NCBI GenBank assembly: GCA_966211765.1
Contig: CBIHOV010000004.1
Span: 1-64,000 of the forward strand
Origin: Paraflavitalea sp966211765
Lineage (GTDB): Bacteria; Bacteroidota; Bacteroidia; Chitinophagales; Chitinophagaceae
Direction: 5' to 3'
DNA length: 64,000 nucleotides
Part shown: positions 37,901 to 46,654 of the stretch, piece by piece
Layout: each line of letters begins with the position of its first letter
How positions within the stretch are numbered: position 1 is the stretch's first letter
Program-made: the position numbers and the translations under genes
The notes under the pieces: generated by a model
Told to the model about the DNA's origin: nothing
Database searches by the model: none
What the model saw: only the letters and a program-made list of their open reading frames with translations

Positions 37901-38947
37901 CACATAGCTGTGGTTACCAGTATCCCTGATCACGTTGCCTTCTACGAGGGAACCGCGACTACCATCCATACAGTGGTGGAAGTGCATGCCATAACGGCCC
38001 GCCACCAATTCTGTAGCACTGGAGCCGCCCCTGTCCTTCCGGGCGCCCATATTGCGTATCGCAATATATTTAATGGTGTGAGGCTGAGTAGACCGGATGA
38101 AAATATGTCCTTTTCCGGTTGGCGTTCCTTCGATCCTTACATTGCGGGTAAGGTTCATTACTTCTGCTGTCCACTGGTTATTGACCACAGGGTGCGGGCG
38201 GGTTGCGCCACTGTTTAATGTAATGGAAGTACCGGACACAGCTTTGATGGTCCTGTCCTCAAAACCTGTGGCGAAAGCCGCGCCCACGGTGGGCGCCTCT
38301 GTAGGTGTGATGGTGATCTCATCACCTGCCTGCCAGCCTGTAGCGCCCTCTACGGTGATATTGGTAGCGCCTGCAGCAATGGCGCCATTCACTCTTGTCC
38401 AGGATGTTTTGGATGTACCCACCAGGTCCAATACACCTGACCCCATCACCCATAAACCTGTATCAGTGGCCAATACATCCATACCGCCACCTACAAATTT
38501 AGTTTCATCAACCGCTGTAAATCGTATTGTCTGAATTACTGTTGCTGATGCAGGCCGCATCTGCAATTTACCCTGCACTACAATATTAGCCGTGGTTTGC
38601 AAGGTAGTGGATTGCGCAGGATCGAATGAGAGTACAGCACCGTTGCTTACATTGAGTCCTGCTACAGTGATCTGTGGCATATCAAATGTTACGGTATGTC
38701 CTGCAGCAATGAGTGGTGTATCGGTGGCTGCGGGTACTTTACCGCCCCATGTTGCAGGATCAGACCATTTGCCTGTCCGCACACTACTCACCGTACCTGT
38801 AAGGGAAAAAACTTTTTCAGGAGCGCAACTAATGGAAGAGGTTCTTCGGGTTATTTTTTTACTGGCACCAACCGGATCGGGAATTAACACCATACCGGTA
38901 GCAGTCAGAGATACGCTTTGCAGAAAGCGCCTTCTGGTGTTTTTCAT
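34922..38947 (-). CDS. large Tat/T9SS-type surface protein: G8, beta-helix, PA14, five PKD repeats, C-terminal sorting domain
   Basis: Domains in order: a twin-arginine-like signal (TRRRFLQ, residues 4-10, then a hydrophobic stretch), a G8 domain (about 55-180, with GKWSDPATWGG), a parallel beta-helix (about 270-600, with HVSHGIKFIDN and FSSSGFGLNTGDGN), a PA14 carbohydrate-binding-like domain (635-780, with GGHRLWIDN), five PKD/REJ repeats (782-1256), and a T9SS type A-like sorting tail (1265-1341). G8 plus beta-helix is the core of the animal hyaluronan-degrading CEMIP/TMEM2 proteins; bacterial members are uncharacterised. The gene at 39380 is a paralogue without the PKD block. A terminator follows. 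Confidence 0.92.
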   Translation of the reverse strand: MKNTRRRFLQSVSLTATGMVLIPDPVGASKKITRRTSSISCAPEKVFSLTGTVSSVRTGKWSDPATWGGKVPAATDTPLIAAGHTVTFDMPQITVAGLNVSNGAVLSFDPAQSTTLQTTANIVVQGKLQMRPASATVIQTIRFTAVDETKFVGGGMDVLATDTGLWVMGSGVLDLVGTSKTSWTRVNGAIAAGATNITVEGATGWQAGDEITITPTEAPTVGAAFATGFEDRTIKAVSGTSITLNSGATRPHPVVNNQWTAEVMNLTRNVRIEGTPTGKGHIFIRSTQPHTIKYIAIRNMGARKDRGGSSATELVAGRYGMHFHHCMDGSRGSLVEGNVIRDTGNHSYVPHVSHGIKFIDNIAYNVMETAFWWDPGDSTHDVIYDHNIVGLCRYVSGSLNMNAEDAPTFSSSGFGLNTGDGNVAKNNVVVAGGQGDHADGGAYNWEAVINEGVWIFTGNMAHNSDCGLRVWQNSTRNHVIEDFIAYHNSWGMFHGAYANSYTYTGGFFYGNGIEVKAASVNSNRVRLENITIDGAGIIDYGIQVIHSPLPGDRPVFIRNVTVRGCKIAAIMDSAEPEVHSTDLVQCNITGPISVHKDAVAGETIRVQPKSGQAYQVTKSGQSNIAPFAPTVWGVGKGLKGEYFNSANFTNPAMTRIDSNVSFTEWSAGVHYAITGTAYSVRWTGKIMAQFSESYTFYLGSGGGHRLWIDNKIILDSWLEHYPDTFKSNPITLVAGQLYDIKLEYFNQDGGTGMGLLWTSASLPLEYVPQSQLYSDAVVVVPNKGPVANAGTDMVITLPVNSTTLNGSASTDPDGSITAYQWTKLSGPSQFTIANPAAVTTPLTNLAAGVYTFRLKVTDNKGATNEDDVTVTVNAAGNQTPVANAGTDIVLTLPANSTTLNGSASKDPDGSIAAYAWSKLSGPTQFTIVNPTAATTGLNNLVAGAYVFRLKVTDDKGAIHEDDVAVTVNAAGNQSPVANAGTDIVLSLPTNSTTLNGSASKDPDGSITAYLWSKISGPTQFTIVSPTAVTTALNNLVAGAYVFRLKVTDNNGTTHEDDVAVTVNASGNQSPVANAGPDIAITLPANSATLNGSASKDPDGSIVSYAWSKVSGPSSFTISSPTAATTSVYYLVAGTYVFRLKVTDNKGATHEDDVTVTVNSIGNLPPIANAGSDVVLSLPVNITALNGAASRDQDGTIVSYTWTQVSGPSQYSLSSSSAVAPVLSNLVVGVYVFRLQVKDNLGAAATDDVTITVKAQPAEGSTTLVVKVAPNPSTNYFTLNITTNTSYPITIGFYNSQGILVDRVVKTGTNITLTIGTSWAKGTYYAVVEQGSVRRLVTLLKL
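35180..36604 (-). repeat. five tandem 285-base repeats encoding PKD domains
   Basis: The 95-codon unit repeats five times inside the gene at 34922, with consistent start points near 36604, 36319, 36034, 35749 and 35464. Each encodes a PVANAGTD...LPANS...GSASKDPDGS...VTVN module. Copies 2 and 3 look closest to each other by eye; the last is most diverged. This is in-gene domain amplification, not a mobile element. Confidence 0.9.
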
Positions 38948-39379
38948 AAAGGTATTTATTTAGGTTTCTCTTAAGAAATTAGCTTTCGAAGTTGAAACAA
39001 CTATAATGCCTGAAATGCCAAACATTCGAACAATCACTATCTGTAAAAGTTTTTATGGGTGCTTATGCGTACTTCCACGTGCATTTGATACATATCAAAT
39101 TTTATTGAATAAGTATGATTCTACAGAGATAATAATCGGCATTTATCATTGGAGGAAATGAAAAATAAAAGCAGGATGATGCCGATGTGTATACGGCCAG
39201 TGGAGGAAGAAGAAGGCAATGAGGCCAGGAGGGGAAAGCTGAGTTGTGTGGGGTGATCAGAAGAGGTTTGAAAGTGTAGGACTGAGGAGGGAAGAAATAG
39301 AGCAGGAGTAATGAATGATAAAGTGAATGGCCCCGGAGAGAAGCCAATAGTGGGTGATGGGATCCTATCGGATCGGATC
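38948..39379. other. 432-base intergenic region between the two G8 paralogues
   Basis: No convincing gene is present. The left part is AT-rich and should hold the promoter of the 1341-residue protein. The right part (about 39155-39325) is strongly purine-rich on the plus strand, hence pyrimidine-rich in the minus-strand 3' region of the other paralogue. An exact 18-base palindrome is listed separately. Confidence 0.6.
39083..39100. promoter_or_regulatory. perfect palindrome upstream of the G8 gene, candidate operator
   Basis: ATTTGATA-CA-TATCAAAT is an exact 8+8 inverted repeat with a two-base centre, about 136 bases upstream of the start codon at 38947. Such a short-spaced AT-rich palindrome fits a dimeric regulator site. 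No second copy was seen before the other paralogue. Confidence 0.35.
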
Positions 39380-41965
39380 TTATATTTTGATGAGCTTATA
39401 GGCTTTGGTGATCTTGCTCAATTTAAGGAACAAGGTGCCTTTGCTGAAAGGTGTGACATAAATATAATTGGTACCTGTTGTGAGCGCGCCGCGCTTCAAT
39501 AATCGGCCCATGGCATCGAATAATTGATAGAAAGAATTATCGGCGCTTCTTACTTCTATATAATTGCTAACAATCTGTGCTATCACAATGGTTTCCTGTG
39601 GAGGTGGTGGCGGAGGAGGGGGTGGTGGCGCTACCCGCTCTGCATACAGCTGGCTTTGCGGAACGTATTCCAGCGGCAGGCCCGGGCAGCTCCAAAGCAA
39701 ACCCATACCGGTGCCTCCATCTTTATTAAAATATTCCAGCTTTATATCATAGCGCTCACCTGCTTTTAAGGCAATGGAAGCCGACTTGAAAACATTCGGA
39801 TAATGTTCTTCCCAGCCATCCAGAATCAGTTTGTCATCAATCCATAAACGGTGTCCGCCACCGGAGCCCAGGTAAAAAAAATGGTCTTCAGAAAACTGAG
39901 CCTGTATCTGTCCTGTCCACCTTACTGAATATTCCTTTCCGGTAATGGCATAATGTACACCGGCACTCCATTCAGTAAAGCTCACGTTGGAATCAATGCG
40001 GGTCATGGCAGGTGTAGTGAGGTCATTGTTGTTAAAGTATGCGGCTTTTAGTCCTTTTCCGTTACCCCAACTGATAGCTGCAAATGGCGCAATACTACTC
40101 GTACCGGATTTAGTGATCTGGTAGGGCTGTCCGGTGGCGGGTTGTACCCTGATGGTTTCACCGGCTGTAGCATCGGGATGTAATAGAATAGCACCTTCGA
40201 TGGTGCATTGAATAAGGTCGGTTGAATGCACCTCTGGTGCAGCAGAATCCAGTACGGCGGCCACTTTACAACCACGGATGGTAACATTACGAATGAATAC
40301 CGGCTTGTCGCCCGGCAAGGGGCTATGTATCACCTGGATGCCATGATCAATAATTCCTGCCCCGTCGATGATAATATTTTCTACCCGTACCCGGTTGGAG
40401 TTGGAAGAAGCCGCCTTTATTTGCATGGCATTTCCATATAATATACCTCCATTGTAGGTATAACTATTGGCATAGGCTCCATGAAATATGCCAATGCCAT
40501 TGTGGTAAGCAATAAAGTCTTCCACCACATGGTTGCGGGTGGAGTTTTGCCATACGCGCAGGCCATTACCATTGTTGTGTGACATGTTGTTGGTGAATGT
40601 CCATACGCCTTCATTGACCACTGCCTCCCAGTTGTAAGCCCCGCCATCAGCAAAATCACCTTGCCCACCTGCTACAACTACATTGTTATTGCAAATATTA
40701 CCATCACCGGTATTCAAACCAAAGCCACTGGATGAAAAGGTAGGAGCATCTTCAGCATTCATATTCAATGAGTCGACCACAAAACGGCAATTGGCTACAA
40801 TATTATGGTCATAGATCACATCATGGGTAGGATCACCCGGATCCCACCAGAAGGCAGTTTCTGTAACATTGTAAGCTATGTTATCGATGAACTTTATGCC
40901 ATGCGATACATGTGGTACGTAACTGTGATTGCCAGTATCCCTGATCACATTGCCTTCTATCAACGAGCCGCGGCTGCCATCCATGGAATAATGAAAGTGC
41001 ATACCATACCTGCCTGCCACCAGTTCGGTAGCATCTGAGCCTTTCCTGTCTTTGCGCGGCCCCATATGGCGCAATGCTACATATTGGATAGTTTGCGGTT
41101 TGGAAGAGCGGATGAACAGGTGTGTTCTTCCTCCTTCCGTGCCTTCAATGCATACATTGCGGGTGAGGTTCATCACTTCCGCTGTCCAAAGTTTATTGAC
41201 CATCGGGTGTGGCCGGCTGGCGCCGCTGCTTAAAGTAAGAACGGAACCTGATATATTTTTTATGGTCCTTTCTTCAAAGCCTGTTGTGAAAGGGGCTCCC
41301 ACAGTGGGCGGTTCAGTAGGTGTAATGCTAATCTCATCACCTGCCCGCCACCCTGAGGCGGCCTGTACTGTAACAGTTGTAGTTCCGGCAGCCATACTGC
41401 CTACCACCCTGGTCCACGATGTTTTGGAACTGCCCGCCAGGTCCAGCTGACCGGCGCCCATAACCCACAGGCCAGTATCGTTGGGTAGCACATTCATCCC
41501 GCCGCCTACAAATTTAATCTCATCGATGCCTGTAAACCGAAGGGTTTGTATGATGCTGGCAGTTGCCGGACGCATTTGTAACAGCCCTTCTACGATCACG
41601 TTTGCCGTGGTTTGTAAAACCGTTGATTGGCCATTGTCGAATGAAAGCACCGCACCGCTGCTGATGCTGATGCCAGCTACCGTGGCTTGTGCCATATCAT
41701 ATATAATGGTGTGCCCCGTTGCTATCAGGGGTGTATCAGTAGCTGCAGGCAATTTGCCTCCCCAGGTAGCAGGGTCAGACCATTTTCCGGACCTTGCACT
41801 GGTGATGGTGCCGGTGACGCCTGTTACGCTGTCTTCACCGGAAGGTGAACAACCCAGGGCTCCTGCGCGCCTGGTCCTTTTCCGCGCACCCACACCAGGG
41901 ATGAGGAGCAGGCATGTCGCTGTTAAGAAAGCATTCCGGAGAAAGTGCCGCCTGTTATTATTCAT
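39380..41965 (-). CDS. Tat/T9SS-type surface protein: G8, beta-helix, PA14, polyproline linker, short C-terminal sorting domain
   Basis: The paralogue of the gene at 34922: the same order of twin-arginine-like signal (NRRHFLR, residues 4-10), G8 (about 50-175, GKWSDPATWGG), beta-helix (270-600) and PA14 (637-775). The identical stretches NHSYVPHVSHGIKF and FSSSGFGLNTGDGN show recent common origin. In place of PKD repeats it has ten consecutive prolines (about residues 780-789). The tail (790-861) has the GRLLKRG and YIYVTPFSKGTLFLKL features of T9SS type A sorting. Tandem duplication followed by gain or loss of PKD units is the simplest history. Function is unknown; a role in glycan binding or cleavage is inference. 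Confidence 0.92.
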   Translation of the reverse strand: MNNNRRHFLRNAFLTATCLLLIPGVGARKRTRRAGALGCSPSGEDSVTGVTGTITSARSGKWSDPATWGGKLPAATDTPLIATGHTIIYDMAQATVAGISISSGAVLSFDNGQSTVLQTTANVIVEGLLQMRPATASIIQTLRFTGIDEIKFVGGGMNVLPNDTGLWVMGAGQLDLAGSSKTSWTRVVGSMAAGTTTVTVQAASGWRAGDEISITPTEPPTVGAPFTTGFEERTIKNISGSVLTLSSGASRPHPMVNKLWTAEVMNLTRNVCIEGTEGGRTHLFIRSSKPQTIQYVALRHMGPRKDRKGSDATELVAGRYGMHFHYSMDGSRGSLIEGNVIRDTGNHSYVPHVSHGIKFIDNIAYNVTETAFWWDPGDPTHDVIYDHNIVANCRFVVDSLNMNAEDAPTFSSSGFGLNTGDGNICNNNVVVAGGQGDFADGGAYNWEAVVNEGVWTFTNNMSHNNGNGLRVWQNSTRNHVVEDFIAYHNGIGIFHGAYANSYTYNGGILYGNAMQIKAASSNSNRVRVENIIIDGAGIIDHGIQVIHSPLPGDKPVFIRNVTIRGCKVAAVLDSAAPEVHSTDLIQCTIEGAILLHPDATAGETIRVQPATGQPYQITKSGTSSIAPFAAISWGNGKGLKAAYFNNNDLTTPAMTRIDSNVSFTEWSAGVHYAITGKEYSVRWTGQIQAQFSEDHFFYLGSGGGHRLWIDDKLILDGWEEHYPNVFKSASIALKAGERYDIKLEYFNKDGGTGMGLLWSCPGLPLEYVPQSQLYAERVAPPPPPPPPPPQETIVIAQIVSNYIEVRSADNSFYQLFDAMGRLLKRGALTTGTNYIYVTPFSKGTLFLKLSKITKAYKLIKI

Positions 41966-42133
41966 TGTGGACGTTTAATTAGATGGGTTAAGGGGTTGCT
42001 TCCCGCCAGGTGGGGCAAGCTCTACAGGGCAAAAGAATAACCCCTAAAGGAGTTAAGCAGCCCATGAACAGGCTCTTTTTTGCAACAAAGCCAGAGGCTG
42101 GCGACTGTGAGAGCGGGAAGACTGGCGATTGCT

Positions 42134-44560
42134 TCAACGGACGAGTGTTATTATTCCTTTGTGGAGTATGCTTTTGCCAGAAGCGTCATCGAGGTAGGAT
42201 ACCATATATATATAGGTACCGGCAGGTTGTGGTGCGCCGCCCAGGTTGCCATTCCAGCCACGGGCGGGATCGGATGTCTGGTACAATAGCTGGCCCCAGC
42301 GGTTAAATACGCGAAGGGTAAATGTTTTAAGCCCGGTAGCATTGAGCACCCGGAAGGTATTATTCTGGGCTTTGCCGGGTGTAAAAGCATTGGGAATAGC
42401 AATCCGGCAACTGCCTTTACTGACCACAACTTCATCACGTACCGTACCGCATTCATTGGTCACTGCTACGGAATAGGTACCGGGCTCTGTGACGGTAAAG
42501 GAAGTTTGGTCACTTCCGTTTTGCCATACATAAGGTATGCCGGTGATGCCGGGATCCAGCACCAGTAATTGTCCCGGGCACATTTCTTTATCGGCCCCCA
42601 GGTTGGGCCTGGGTTTTAATCGATAGGTTACAGACACGGTATCGGAAGCCTTACAACCGGCCTTACTGACCTCCACATAATAGGTACCTTCTTTTTTGAT
42701 TGAGTAGCGGGCTTGTCCGGAACCATCCTGCCAACGATATTGATCTCCTGCATGGGCAACATCCAACAACCACACAGCACCTTCGCACAATATAGAGTCA
42801 TTGCCCAGTGAGAAAACCGGCAGGGGCCGTACGTCGATGTGAATACTATCCCGCCATATGCATCCGGCCAGGTTCACTGCTTCACACCAATACAGGCCAC
42901 TGTCCTGTACAACAATGCTGTTGGCCTGTATACCATTGCTCCAGGAGTAAGTATTGAAAGAACCGGCAATACTTACTGTAACCTGTTGATTTTCACATAC
43001 AGAAGTATCCCTGCCCAGATCAAAAGTAGTAACCGGTCTGGTGGTTACGCTAATTGAATCCCTTGCGGAGCATCCATTCAGGGAAGCTTCCATCCAATAC
43101 AGGCCCTGTCCATTGATCGTAAAGGAGCTGTTGATAGAGCCATCCTGCCAGAGATAATTGGCGCCTGGAAACGTTGACTGCAATACCAAAGGAAATGTAT
43201 TGGTACAAAGGGCAGTGTCTTTGCCCAGGTTGACTACCGGACGTGGCCGCCAGATGACATTGATAGAATCCCTGTAGATGCAATTGTTGTGGTTGATCTC
43301 TACCCAGTAAAGACCAGGGGCATTCATGACGAAAGAGTCAAGCGTTGATCCATCCTGCCAAAGAAAGGTAGTGCCAGGTAATTTGATCCTGGCCACTACC
43401 TGTTCCCCTTCACACAATGTAGTATCACTCCCTAGTAAAGTTCTATTATACCCTGCTACAGAAGTGGGCAACCCCACTCCGCTGACGATACCTGGCAGCA
43501 GGTTTACATATTGTTTCACATGCCCGCATGCCTTCCCTACACTATCGGGATAGGTAATGGCGCCCAGGAATGGCTGCTGGTCATAGGCAATGTAAATATG
43601 GTTATCGGGCCCCAGTTGTAAAGCGCCGGCGGAATTGCCATATCCTGAATCAATGGCTATCCTGGAATCTGCAATATTGGGGGTATCTACTTTATACTGA
43701 AAAATATAATAAGCGCCTGAACCATTGTTGTTGTAGGATTCGCTCACATACAGCAGTTTTGAATTGCCGGAAAACTCTACGCCGTAAGGACCGGTAATGT
43801 TATTGGGATTGCCGGCGATGATACGCGGATTGGTGACCACACCGGTAGCAGCATCGAAATCAAACACTTCAACCACAGAGGTAAACCCTGCCATGGCGAG
43901 TTTATTGCCATCGGGTGAAGCTTTGAGGTAACCGATGGTATTGGTAATCCGGTTGGCCAGATTGCCCGCTGCACTAACCAGTGCTGTTGTATTCAATCCA
44001 GCACAATTGACCTGGAATACATAGAACTCATCGCTGCCAAACTTGTGGGTAATGACCCATATATCGTTGGTATTGCGGTGCTTTACGGCGGTCACCTTCT
44101 CGCATACTGGTGTTAGTAAGGGAACATTTTTTTGTGCTGCCACCACATCACCCAATCCTCCGTTGAGTCTCAAATCTACCAGGGAATACTGGAATCCTTT
44201 GGCTTCAGCTTCTTTGGCCACTGTGAAAATATAGAAGAGAGAATCATTGCCGGGGTAACCGGTAATGAGTGATGATTGGGTACAAAGTGTGTCTCCATTG
44301 AGGTTGGTACCATTGGGCATTACCTGGTGGTTCCTGTTCCACACTGTGATGCCATCAGTATATAAAAGGAGGTTGCCATTCCTGTCGCTCATGGAAGAAC
44401 ATCCTTCCCAGCCCCGCAGGCTGCCGGGTATCGGCACGGGAGCACCGCTGCTAAAATTGAGCCCGGCATTGTATCCAAAGAACCAGTTATTGATCTCCTG
44501 CTGTGAATATGTCGATCCCATGCAGGTAATCATTACACAAAAAAGCAGGCATGCTTTCAT
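42134..44560 (-). CDS. T9SS type B surface protein with propeller and five Ig-like repeats
   Basis: A signal peptide (1-19) is followed by a beta-propeller-like region (about 20-375, beginning INNWFFGYNAGLNF), then five diverged repeats of about 70 residues, each starting like LGxDTxLC and including FLWQDGS or related (WQDG) and YWVE. The C-terminal sorting domain (720-808) has the hallmarks IPNAFTP, FNRWGQLLY, and GTYIYMVSY of CHU_C/gliding-type T9SS type B tails. Such proteins are large adhesins or surface-layer components. It is 25 bases downstream of the dehydratase gene on the same strand, so may be the last gene of the polysaccharide operon. Confidence 0.93.
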   Translation of the reverse strand: MKACLLFCVMITCMGSTYSQQEINNWFFGYNAGLNFSSGAPVPIPGSLRGWEGCSSMSDRNGNLLLYTDGITVWNRNHQVMPNGTNLNGDTLCTQSSLITGYPGNDSLFYIFTVAKEAEAKGFQYSLVDLRLNGGLGDVVAAQKNVPLLTPVCEKVTAVKHRNTNDIWVITHKFGSDEFYVFQVNCAGLNTTALVSAAGNLANRITNTIGYLKASPDGNKLAMAGFTSVVEVFDFDAATGVVTNPRIIAGNPNNITGPYGVEFSGNSKLLYVSESYNNNGSGAYYIFQYKVDTPNIADSRIAIDSGYGNSAGALQLGPDNHIYIAYDQQPFLGAITYPDSVGKACGHVKQYVNLLPGIVSGVGLPTSVAGYNRTLLGSDTTLCEGEQVVARIKLPGTTFLWQDGSTLDSFVMNAPGLYWVEINHNNCIYRDSINVIWRPRPVVNLGKDTALCTNTFPLVLQSTFPGANYLWQDGSINSSFTINGQGLYWMEASLNGCSARDSISVTTRPVTTFDLGRDTSVCENQQVTVSIAGSFNTYSWSNGIQANSIVVQDSGLYWCEAVNLAGCIWRDSIHIDVRPLPVFSLGNDSILCEGAVWLLDVAHAGDQYRWQDGSGQARYSIKKEGTYYVEVSKAGCKASDTVSVTYRLKPRPNLGADKEMCPGQLLVLDPGITGIPYVWQNGSDQTSFTVTEPGTYSVAVTNECGTVRDEVVVSKGSCRIAIPNAFTPGKAQNNTFRVLNATGLKTFTLRVFNRWGQLLYQTSDPARGWNGNLGGAPQPAGTYIYMVSYLDDASGKSILHKGIITLVR

Positions 44561-44585
44561 GATCTGGTCATAGGGTTTATTGGTA

Positions 44586-46586
44586 CTAATAGGCTGCAGC
44601 CTGTTGCAAAAAGGCCTCTTTTAATGGAACATGGTCCAATTCTTCATACTCGGAATTATTGCTTAAAAATTCCGGCACCAGCTCTTTCATCTTTTTCACC
44701 AGCGCATAATCATCTCCATGCCTGCTGATACTGATGAGCTCTTCTATTTCCATTACGGCCTGATCGCAACAGGGAACTACGCGGGCAATTTTTATTTTGT
44801 CGTGGTGGGTAGGTAATGTTTTTTCTTCTCTGTTGAGCAATTCTTCATATAGCTTTTCACCGGGACGTAAGCCGGTAAACTGGATCTTGATATCTTCTTC
44901 CGGCACCAGGCCGGCCAGGCGAATCATTTTCCTGGCCAGGTCAACAATCTTAACGGGCCTTCCCATATCAAATACAAAGATCTCTGATCCCTTACCCATG
45001 GTAGCAGCTTCCAATACGAGCTGTACTGCTTCGGGAATGGTCATAAAGAACCGGGTGATGAGGGGATGGGTAACTGTGACGGGCCCGCCTGCTTCTATCT
45101 GCGCCCGGAAACGGGGGATAACAGAACCATTGGACCCAAGTACATTACCAAAGCGGGTAGTAATGAATTTTGTTTTGGAATGCATGGCATAAAAAATGAA
45201 CTGCCTGCTCCAGGAATTATAAATGTGAACAATATCTTCAGCGGATTTATTTTGCACAATATTGCTGAGGGATTGCACATACATTTCGGCAATACGCTTA
45301 GAAGTGCCCATCACATTGGAAGGATTAACCGCTTTGTCGGTAGAGATCATCACAAACTTGTGTACGTTGAAGAAGACGGCCAGGTCGGCCACGATCTTTG
45401 TCCCCATCACATTGGTGAGGATGGCTTCTGCAGGGTTCTTTTCCATCATGGGCACATGTTTGTAAGCTGCCGCATGGAATACAATGTCGGGATGATACTG
45501 GCGGAAGGGGATCTCCATACGGTTGCGATCCCTGATGCTGGCAATAAATATCCTTATGTTGACATCGGGGAATTTCTCTTCAATCTCCAGCTGCATTTCG
45601 TGCAGGTCAGATTCGGCCTGATCACAGAGTATCACTGTATGGGGCTTATAAGACAGTACCTGACGCACAATTTCAGCACCGATAGAACCAGCAGCTCCCG
45701 TGATCAATATGCGTTTACCAGAGAGTTCTCCGCAAATATTCTGGTCATTGATCACAATGGGCTCACGCTGCAGCAGGTCTTCAATACGTAGTTCCTGTAT
45801 CTGCTTGATGCTTAATTTTCCGTACACCCATTGGTCCGAAGGCGGGACGGTAAGTACCTTGATGCCCATCTGGAGGCATTTTTCGATCACTGCCTTTTTA
45901 TCCTCACTTGTCAACTGCTCATTCATCAGGATCAGCTTATCAATGTTCTTCTTGATCTTCAATAAAGCAAGCGCCCGGATATGATAGATCTTGACCTGCT
46001 GGATATAGGAATTGATACGGCTGGCATTGGTTTCAATAAACCCGGCTATCACGAATTTATTGGTAGGGCTTGATTCAATGGCCTGTTTAATAAGAATGGC
46101 CTCTGTATCGGCTCCGTATACCAGCACATTTTCCTTGTGTGTATTGGAAATGCGCTTTACATAAAAATAAAATCCCCTCACTACGGTTCGCATCATGATG
46201 AGCATGGAGGAGGCTATAAAAAAGTTGACCACCAGCACGCCTGCTATGTTTAGTGAGCGTATGTGGTAGCGCTGGGACACACAAAACTCCGTGACCACCG
46301 GGTAGATCACACTAACCAGCAGCACGGCCATAAATATCCGCATCATGTCGTGGATATTGGAGTAGCGGATAATACCCGTATGGATGCGCATGAGGTAAAA
46401 GATCAGCAGGGCGATCATACCATACACGGCGGTGTAAATAAAAAAGTGCCCCCTTAATATTTCATGAAACTCAAATTGCTTAACAATGAAATACGAAAGG
46501 GAGAAAGAGGCCCCGTTAATTGCCAGGTCTACGAGCAATACAACCCATCTGGGCACTGATTTGGCGATAAAAAACAACTTCTTCAT
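44586..46586 (-). CDS. FlaA1/CapD/WbpM-type nucleotide-sugar dehydratase with membrane N-terminus
   Basis: Residues 1-130 form four membrane helices, then a CoA-binding-like Rossmann domain. The SDR domain from about 290 has GAAGSIG at 297-303, the NAD loop. The catalytic MxxxK variant (VMGTSK) replaces the usual YxxxK, as in the UDP-GlcNAc 4,6-dehydratases WbpM/PglF. It is expected to make a UDP-4-keto-6-deoxy sugar that the DegT enzymes then aminate. The length of 666 is normal. It lies 68 bases downstream of the aminotransferase gene. Confidence 0.95.
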   Translation of the reverse strand: MKKLFFIAKSVPRWVVLLVDLAINGASFSLSYFIVKQFEFHEILRGHFFIYTAVYGMIALLIFYLMRIHTGIIRYSNIHDMMRIFMAVLLVSVIYPVVTEFCVSQRYHIRSLNIAGVLVVNFFIASSMLIMMRTVVRGFYFYVKRISNTHKENVLVYGADTEAILIKQAIESSPTNKFVIAGFIETNASRINSYIQQVKIYHIRALALLKIKKNIDKLILMNEQLTSEDKKAVIEKCLQMGIKVLTVPPSDQWVYGKLSIKQIQELRIEDLLQREPIVINDQNICGELSGKRILITGAAGSIGAEIVRQVLSYKPHTVILCDQAESDLHEMQLEIEEKFPDVNIRIFIASIRDRNRMEIPFRQYHPDIVFHAAAYKHVPMMEKNPAEAILTNVMGTKIVADLAVFFNVHKFVMISTDKAVNPSNVMGTSKRIAEMYVQSLSNIVQNKSAEDIVHIYNSWSRQFIFYAMHSKTKFITTRFGNVLGSNGSVIPRFRAQIEAGGPVTVTHPLITRFFMTIPEAVQLVLEAATMGKGSEIFVFDMGRPVKIVDLARKMIRLAGLVPEEDIKIQFTGLRPGEKLYEELLNREEKTLPTHHDKIKIARVVPCCDQAVMEIEELISISRHGDDYALVKKMKELVPEFLSNNSEYEELDHVPLKEAFLQQAAAY

Positions 46587-46654
46587 AATCGTTGGTGGCT
46601 TTAATTAAATGATCAGCATCTGCGGCAGGGAGCGGGTAAGACATGGAATAAGGT

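Noticed and set aside
37310..38534. Long plus-strand frames antisense to the G8 genes
   Set aside because: They lie entirely opposite a well-supported gene and show no family features.
39102..39347. 81-codon minus-strand frame in the gap between the G8 paralogues
   Set aside because: It is rich in Ser, Pro, Tyr and Leu, as expected from a pyrimidine-rich tract, with no domain-like pattern.
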